Shown: piece by piece, positions 59,294 to 64,000 of the stretch
Position numbering within the stretch: position 1 is the first letter of the stretch
How the letters are laid out: every line of letters begins with the position of its first letter
NCBI RefSeq assembly: GCF_001428895.1
Contig: NZ_LMJA01000003.1
Coordinates: forward strand, 63,560 to 127,559
Source: Mycobacterium sp. Root265
Lineage (GTDB): Bacteria; Actinomycetota; Actinomycetes; Mycobacteriales; Mycobacteriaceae
Length of the DNA stretch: 64,000 bases
Direction: 5' to 3'
Notes under the pieces: generated by a model
Databases searched by the model: none
Seen by the model: the letters and a program-made list of their open reading frames with translations, nothing else
Told to the model about the DNA's origin: nothing
Program-made: the position numbers and the translations under genes

Positions 59294-61654
59294 TCAGCGC
59301 CCGAACCCGGCATTGCGCAGCGCGTCGGCCATCGATCCGCTGGGCGCCGCCGTCTCCCGGCGGCCGGAATTTTTGGCGCGGTTCTGGTTGCGCTGCGGGT
59401 TGCCGCCGCGGTTCTGCTCGGGCGTAGGTTTCCCGGACTGCTTCGGCTTGCCGGCACCGGGAGTGTCGTTGAGCCGCAACGACAATCCGATCCGCTGGCG
59501 GTCGACGTCGACCTCGAGCACCTTCACCTTGACCACCTGGCCCGATTTCACCACCTCATGCGGGTCGGAGACGAAGCGATCCGACATCGCCGACACGTGC
59601 ACCAGGCCGTCCTGGTGCACGCCCACGTCGACGAAGGCGCCGAAGGCCGCCACGTTGGTGACCACGCCCTCCAGCACCATGCCCACTTTGAGGTCGGCCA
59701 CCTTCTCCACCCCGGCGGCGAAGGTCGCGGTGGAGAAGGCCGGGCGCGGGTCGCGTCCCGGCTTCTCCAGTTCGGCGAGGATGTCGGTGACGGTGGGGAT
59801 ACCGAACCGTTCGTCGGCGACCTCGGCGGGCTTGATGGTGCGCAGCGTGCGCTCGTTGCCGATGAGTTCGGCCAGTGTGATGTTCGAACGGTCCAGGATC
59901 CGCCGGACCACCGGGTAGGCCTCGGGATGCACACCGGAGGCGTCCAGCGGGTCGTCACCGCCGGTGATCCGCAGGAATCCGGCGCACTGTTCAAATGCCT
60001 TGGGGCCCAGACGGGGAACTTTCAGCAGCGCACTGCGGTTGCGGAACGGGCCGGTGTTCTCCCGGTGCGTGACGATGGCCTCGGCCAGCGAATCCGTCAC
60101 CCCCGACACCCGGGCCAGCAGCGGTACCGAGGCGGTGTTGAGATCGACCCCGACGGCGTTCACGGCGTCCTCGACGACGGCGTTGAGGCTGCGCGCCAGG
60201 GTTCCCGGCGTCACGTCGTGCTGGTACTGGCCGACACCGATCGACTTGGGCTCGATCTTCACCAGTTCGGCCAGCGGGTCCTGCAAGCGGCGCGCGATCG
60301 ACACCGCGCCGCGCAGCGTGACATCGAGTTGCGGCAGCTCGTGTGCGGCGTAGGCCGAGGCGGAGTACACCGAGGCGCCGGCCTCGCTGACCATCGCCTT
60401 GATCGGTGCGTTCGCGCCGGCGGACCGGATATCGGCGATGAGTTCGGCGGCCAGTGCGTCGGTCTCCCGTGACGCCGTCCCGTTGCCGACCGCGATCAGC
60501 TCGACACCGTGCCGGGCGACCAGCGCGGCCAGCGTGGCTTTGGCGGTGTCCCATTGCTTCTGCGGCTGATGCGGGAAGATCGCGCAGGTGTCGACGACCT
60601 TGCCAGTGCTGTCCACCACCGCCACCTTGACGCCGGTCCGGAATCCCGGATCCAGGCCCAGCGTGGTGCGGGTGCCCGCGGGGGCCGCCAGCAGCAGGTC
60701 TTTCAGGTTGCGGGCGAACACAGCGACCGCGTCCACTTCCGCGCGCTGGCGCAGCCGGATGCGGGCGTCGACGGCAGCCGAGATCATCAGCTTGGTGCGC
60801 CAGGCCAGCCGCACCGTGGTGGCCAGCCAGGTGGTGGCCGCCGCCCCGGCGGTCATGTCGATGCCGAGGCTGCGCGCGATGCGGGCCTGGTAGGCCAGCT
60901 CGTCGCCGCCGTCGAAGTTCAGTGCCAGGATCTGTTCCTTCTCACCGCGCATCACCGCGAGCACCCGGTGCGACGGCATCTTCTCCAACGGCTCGGCGAA
61001 CTCGAAGTAGTCGCGGAACTTCTGTCCCGCAGGGCTTTTGGCCGCCTCTTCGGACCACGGGGCGGTCTTGAGCGTACCGTCGTTCCAGAACGTGGCCCGC
61101 ACCTCGCCGACCAGTTCGGCGTCCTCGGCGGCGCGTTCGATCAGGATGTGCCGGGCACCGTCGAGCGCGGCGGCCGCATCGGTGACCTCTTCGCCGAGGA
61201 ATTCGGCGGCGGCGGCTTCGGGCGCCAGGGTCGGGTCGGCCAGCAGCCGGTCGGCCAGCGGCTCCAGACCGGCCTCGCGGGCGATCTGCGCCTTGGTGCG
61301 CCGCTTGGGCTTGTAGGGCAGGTAGATGTCCTCGATACGGGCCTTGGTGTCGGCCGCCCGCAGTGCCGCGCGCAGCTCGTCGGTGAGCTTGCCCTGTTCT
61401 TCGATGGAGGCCAGCACGGCGTCGCGGCGTTGATCCATCTCGCGCAGGTAGGCCAGCCGTTCCTCCAGCAGACGCAGCTGCCCGTCATCGAGGCTGCCGG
61501 TCACCTCCTTGCGGTACCGCGCGATGAACGGCACCGTCGACCCCTCGTCGAGCAGTCGCACAGCGGCGGCCACCTGCCCCTCGGCCACGGCCAGTTCCGC
61601 AGCGAGACGGGCGTTTACAGATGTGATGGTCCCCACGGGTGCGCTCGAAGTCAC
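59294..61654 (-). CDS. tex: Tex family RNA-binding transcription accessory protein
   Basis: A 786-residue Tex protein. The N-terminal helical part has STVPFIARYRKEVTGSLDDG. The YqgF-like domain has TTLGLDPGFRTGVKVAVVD, the helix-hairpin-helix VPLLARVSGVTDSLAEAIVT, and the S1 domain GMVLEGVVTNVAAFGAFVDV with GLVHVSAMSDRFV (about 640-710). The C-terminus is basic and Asn/Gln-rich. It binds nucleic acids and affects transcription. GTG start at 61654. Confidence 0.96.
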   Translation of the reverse strand: MTSSAPVGTITSVNARLAAELAVAEGQVAAAVRLLDEGSTVPFIARYRKEVTGSLDDGQLRLLEERLAYLREMDQRRDAVLASIEEQGKLTDELRAALRAADTKARIEDIYLPYKPKRRTKAQIAREAGLEPLADRLLADPTLAPEAAAAEFLGEEVTDAAAALDGARHILIERAAEDAELVGEVRATFWNDGTLKTAPWSEEAAKSPAGQKFRDYFEFAEPLEKMPSHRVLAVMRGEKEQILALNFDGGDELAYQARIARSLGIDMTAGAAATTWLATTVRLAWRTKLMISAAVDARIRLRQRAEVDAVAVFARNLKDLLLAAPAGTRTTLGLDPGFRTGVKVAVVDSTGKVVDTCAIFPHQPQKQWDTAKATLAALVARHGVELIAVGNGTASRETDALAAELIADIRSAGANAPIKAMVSEAGASVYSASAYAAHELPQLDVTLRGAVSIARRLQDPLAELVKIEPKSIGVGQYQHDVTPGTLARSLNAVVEDAVNAVGVDLNTASVPLLARVSGVTDSLAEAIVTHRENTGPFRNRSALLKVPRLGPKAFEQCAGFLRITGGDDPLDASGVHPEAYPVVRRILDRSNITLAELIGNERTLRTIKPAEVADERFGIPTVTDILAELEKPGRDPRPAFSTATFAAGVEKVADLKVGMVLEGVVTNVAAFGAFVDVGVHQDGLVHVSAMSDRFVSDPHEVVKSGQVVKVKVLEVDVDRQRIGLSLRLNDTPGAGKPKQSGKPTPEQNRGGNPQRNQNRAKNSGRRETAAPSGSMADALRNAGFGR

Positions 61655-61663
61655 CCGGAGACC

Positions 61664-62980
61664 CTACCGAACGTCCCTGACACCGGCGCAGGCACGCGCC
61701 GCCAGTACCGCCACCAGGAAGCAGGCCAGCGGCACCCAGCCGTCGGCGCCGGCCAGACCGTTCTTGGCGACCAGCAGCATCGCCACCCCGGCCAGGCAGA
61801 CCAGCGCGCCGGCCACCGTCGAGCGGGCACCGGTGGCGCCCACCGCGTCGTCCCACCACGGCAGCCTGCGGTGCTCCAGCGGGGACAGCAGCAGGAACGT
61901 CGCGAGCATCACGACCGCGAACACCACCGCGCGCAGGGCGAGCAGTGCCCAGAAGTTCGGGGCGTGCACATCCCAGGCGTCCAGGCCGAACGCATTGAGC
62001 GTGAACGCCGCGACCGCGATGGCCGGGATGTGCCAGAGGTAGAGCGTCATCGCTCCCCCGTTGCCGACGGCGACGACGTACCAGACCCGCGGACGTTCGG
62101 CGAGTCGCTCCACGATCCCGGCGATGGCCACGAAGACACCCGACATCCAGATGCAGTGCACCGCCAGCAGCACGGTCGGCGGTGACACGTTGGACACCCC
62201 GTCGGTGCTGCCGTTGGTGACCAGCGAGACCTCGTAGGGCCCGTACACCACGAGCAGCACCTGGGCCGCGAGGGCCACGGCGGCGGCGAGTAGCGCCACC
62301 CGCGGCCGGATCAGGCGCCGGGCATACCCGACGCCGACGACGACCGGGATGAGCCAGACGATGACGAAGTTCAGCACCCCGGCCTCGGCGGATCCGACCG
62401 CGAAGCGCACCTGGTCGATCAGCGCGGCGGCAACCACCAGCGCGCCGATCACCGCCGCGTACGCGCCCGGGCTACGCAGCCGGGTCAGGGCCGGCACGAA
62501 GGCGATGACCACCAGGTAGACGCCGAGGAACCACAGCAGGGCCACGCACTCGCGGCCGAGCCGGTCGGCGGATTCCGCGCCGAGCGTCATCCGCGCCACC
62601 AGCAGCGCCGCCGACCAGAACGCCAGGTACCAGAACACCGGCCGGCACAACCGCTGGGTCCGGCTGACCAGCCAGCTGCCCCAGGCCTTGCCGGCCGCCG
62701 AACCGTCGGGATGCCAGCCGTAGGCGCCTGCGGCACCGCCCGCGAAGAAGAACAGCGGCATCACCTGCACGACCCAGGTGATCGGCGACAGCTCGGGAAG
62801 CTCACCGAGGATGTTCCCGATGCGCAGGCCGTGTTCGTTGACGGTGGCCAGCAGCAGCGCGCAATGACCGAACATGACGGTCACCAGGGCGGACAGCCGG
62901 GCCACATCGATGGCGCGGTCGCGGCCGGGCGCGGGGTTGGCGACACTGTCGCGCGCGGGAAGCAGATTGGCGAACGGCAT
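61664..62980 (-). CDS. Acyltransferase 3 family membrane protein
   Basis: A 438-residue protein with about ten membrane helices. The N-terminal RDRAIDVARLSALVTVMFGH, then VVQVMPLFFFAGGAAGA, is the start of the acyltransferase-3 (OafA/NolL-like) fold. His in MFGH may be the catalytic His. C-terminal TLYLWHIPAIAV is also a family mark. It transfers acyl groups to sugars or lipids of the envelope. ATG at 62980, nine bases from tex at the other end. Confidence 0.85.
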   Translation of the reverse strand: MPFANLLPARDSVANPAPGRDRAIDVARLSALVTVMFGHCALLLATVNEHGLRIGNILGELPELSPITWVVQVMPLFFFAGGAAGAYGWHPDGSAAGKAWGSWLVSRTQRLCRPVFWYLAFWSAALLVARMTLGAESADRLGRECVALLWFLGVYLVVIAFVPALTRLRSPGAYAAVIGALVVAAALIDQVRFAVGSAEAGVLNFVIVWLIPVVVGVGYARRLIRPRVALLAAAVALAAQVLLVVYGPYEVSLVTNGSTDGVSNVSPPTVLLAVHCIWMSGVFVAIAGIVERLAERPRVWYVVAVGNGGAMTLYLWHIPAIAVAAFTLNAFGLDAWDVHAPNFWALLALRAVVFAVVMLATFLLLSPLEHRRLPWWDDAVGATGARSTVAGALVCLAGVAMLLVAKNGLAGADGWVPLACFLVAVLAARACAGVRDVR

Positions 62981-63071
62981 GGCTACAGCGTGCCCGACCA
63001 GGGTCGCGGGTGCGATGAGTAGGACTACCCGACTTCCGGCGGGCTGAGGCGTAGCCACTCGGGGAGGGTCA

Positions 63072-63713
63072 TCACGCCTTGTTGTCGACCAGCGCCTCGA
63101 TGCGCTTGAGCGCGTCCTCGGCGGCGGTGGCGACGTCGATACCGCCGGCGGCACCGCAGCTGGTGGTTTCGATGGCGGCGTTGTGGGCGGCGACGAACAG
63201 GTTGTCGCAGTTCCAGTCGGCGGCCCGCAGCGACCACAGCACCGCGCCCTCGGGTGCGGCCTGCTCCGCCGCCGCCAGACGGAACGTGTAGGTGCGGCCG
63301 TACATCGTGGTCACGGTGATCGGGGTGTCGCGGCAGGCGTCGATCGTGCCGCGCGCCGCGGTCAGCGCGTCCTGTGCCGAGAAGTCGGACGGCATCACCG
63401 CGACCATCTCCTCGACCACGGCTTCGATCCCGCCGACGTCGGTCGACCAGTGCCCGCCATCGCGGGCCTCCGGCTCGTGGTCGACGATGAACGGCGGATC
63501 GACCTCGCGGGCCACTCCGGCGCAGCGTTCCGGTTCGACGGTGGCGAACAGGTTGCCGTCCTTGTTGAAGATCTCCGGGCTCAGCAGGTCGCCGACCTGA
63601 AGCGGGGAGATCGGCCCCACCTGGGGCGCGGGCCGGGCCTGCGGATCGTCGATCGGCCGGGTGCAGCCCGCGACGGCCAGCACCAGGACCGCCGCCACCC
63701 ACCATTTCGCCAC
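63072..63713 (-). CDS. Sensor-domain (PknH-type) lipoprotein
   Basis: A 213-residue lipoprotein. The signal peptide VAKWWVAAVLVLAVAGC ends in lipobox VAGC (Cys17). The extracytoplasmic domain with paired Cys (PERCAGV, DACRDT, WNCDN, TSCGAA) has the PknH sensor-domain pattern seen in LpqQ/LpqA-type mycobacterial lipoproteins. The GTG at 63713 is seven bases after TAAACT (63726-63721, minus strand), the leaderless pattern. Divergent from the next gene. Function unknown. Confidence 0.85.
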   Translation of the reverse strand: MAKWWVAAVLVLAVAGCTRPIDDPQARPAPQVGPISPLQVGDLLSPEIFNKDGNLFATVEPERCAGVAREVDPPFIVDHEPEARDGGHWSTDVGGIEAVVEEMVAVMPSDFSAQDALTAARGTIDACRDTPITVTTMYGRTYTFRLAAAEQAAPEGAVLWSLRAADWNCDNLFVAAHNAAIETTSCGAAGGIDVATAAEDALKRIEALVDNKA

Positions 63714-63770
63714 GGCAGCAAGTTTAGGGAAGCGCCGACCCTGTCGGGCCGGACCGCTAGCGTCGCGCCC

Positions 63771-64000
63771 ATGCCCCTGCGGAACCGGGTCACCCCGGAC
63801 GGCCGGATCATCGCGGCCGCAGCGCGCGGCACGATGATGGGCAACCGCGGCATCCTGCACGACGAGCACCGCCGAATCGTGCGGACCCACAAGAACATCG
63901 CGTGGCTGATCTGCCGGCTCGAGTTCAACGGGCGCCGCCGCGCGGTGATGAGCCCGGGGACCTACACCGAATTGTTCTTCCTCGACGAGGCGGTCGCGCT
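63771..64000 (+). CDS. Conserved hypothetical protein, N-terminal part (runs off the window)
   Basis: 76 codons are visible from the ATG at 63771. The sequence RVTPDGRIIAAAARGTMMGN, then HKNIAWLICRLEFNGRRRAV, is unlike any family I recognise with certainty. A -10-like TAGCGT (63758-63763) lies seven bases before the ATG, so the transcript is likely leaderless. Divergent from the sensor lipoprotein. Confidence 0.75.
   Translation, partial: MPLRNRVTPDGRIIAAAARGTMMGNRGILHDEHRRIVRTHKNIAWLICRLEFNGRRRAVMSPGTYTELFFLDEAVA

Noticed and set aside
59030-62185. Two long plus-strand frames (59030-60472 and 60509-62185)
   Set aside because: Antisense of tex and the acyltransferase gene, both of which have full family motifs.

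Overview
The window looks like a chromosomal stretch of an environmental, fast-growing mycobacterium (Mycolicibacterium-like). It is very GC-rich with dense coding on both strands. It carries the mycobacterial secA2-pgsA2-DUF881-small basic protein-DUF881-gcvH-garA-ftsR-nuclease-merR block in the same order as M. tuberculosis Rv1821-Rv1830, next to BacA/Rv1819c-type transporters. Other mycobacterial markers are an Mce protein, a DUF732 protein, a TIGR00027 methyltransferase, PknH-type sensor lipoproteins and many TetR regulators. No tRNA, rRNA, IS element, CRISPR array or prophage was seen. Family calls are made by reading motifs; no database search was run.

Layout. 1-5.9 kb (minus strand): a TRAP transporter operon, dctP / arylmalonate-decarboxylase-like enzyme / dctQ / dctM / LysR regulator, followed by an alpha/beta hydrolase without its nucleophile and the start of an alcohol dehydrogenase. 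Consecutive genes in this cluster overlap by 4 bases at every junction but one. 6.2-14.5 kb (minus): the conserved secA2-garA block (accessory protein export, phospholipid synthesis, glutamate/2-oxoglutarate control, cell-division regulation). 14.6-18.4 kb (plus): two tandem BacA-like ABC transporters. 18.4-21.7 kb: a ketosteroid-dehydrogenase-like flavoprotein and a VOC protein behind a KstR-type box, then a TetR/deazaflavin-reductase pair. 21.7-27.3 kb: secreted protease, LysM-lectin protein, FAD oxidoreductase, sterol-desaturase-type hydroxylase, carboxylesterase. 27.4-30.5 kb: an SfnB/DszC-like monooxygenase with a MetE-like zinc protein, then a paired SMR exporter. 30.4-41.4 kb: MFS transporter, malQ, a Ser/Thr kinase beside a PASTA-like secreted protein, a NUDIX hydrolase, small secreted proteins, an SGNH hydrolase and lipid/ketosteroid-type hypotheticals.

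41.4-51.7 kb is a catabolic neighbourhood. It holds a FAD monooxygenase divergent from an acyl-CoA synthetase, a carotenoid oxygenase with its own TetR and twin operators, and a TetR facing a five-gene coupled operon: Rieske oxygenase, SnoaL-like, carboxymuconolactone-decarboxylase-like, second SnoaL-like, cytochrome P450. This operon and the TRAP/decarboxylase operon are the best candidates for undescribed pathways. 51.7-64 kb: a proline-rich membrane protein, an SsuABC/TauABC-type uptake system, TetR plus acyl-CoA dehydrogenase, an orphan Mce protein, a YdeI-like protein, tex, an acyltransferase and a sensor lipoprotein, ending in a partial gene.

Regulatory structure is unusually readable. 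Several divergent gene pairs have clear dyads between them, and several genes have a -10 hexamer 6-8 bases before the start codon, the pattern of leaderless mycobacterial transcripts.
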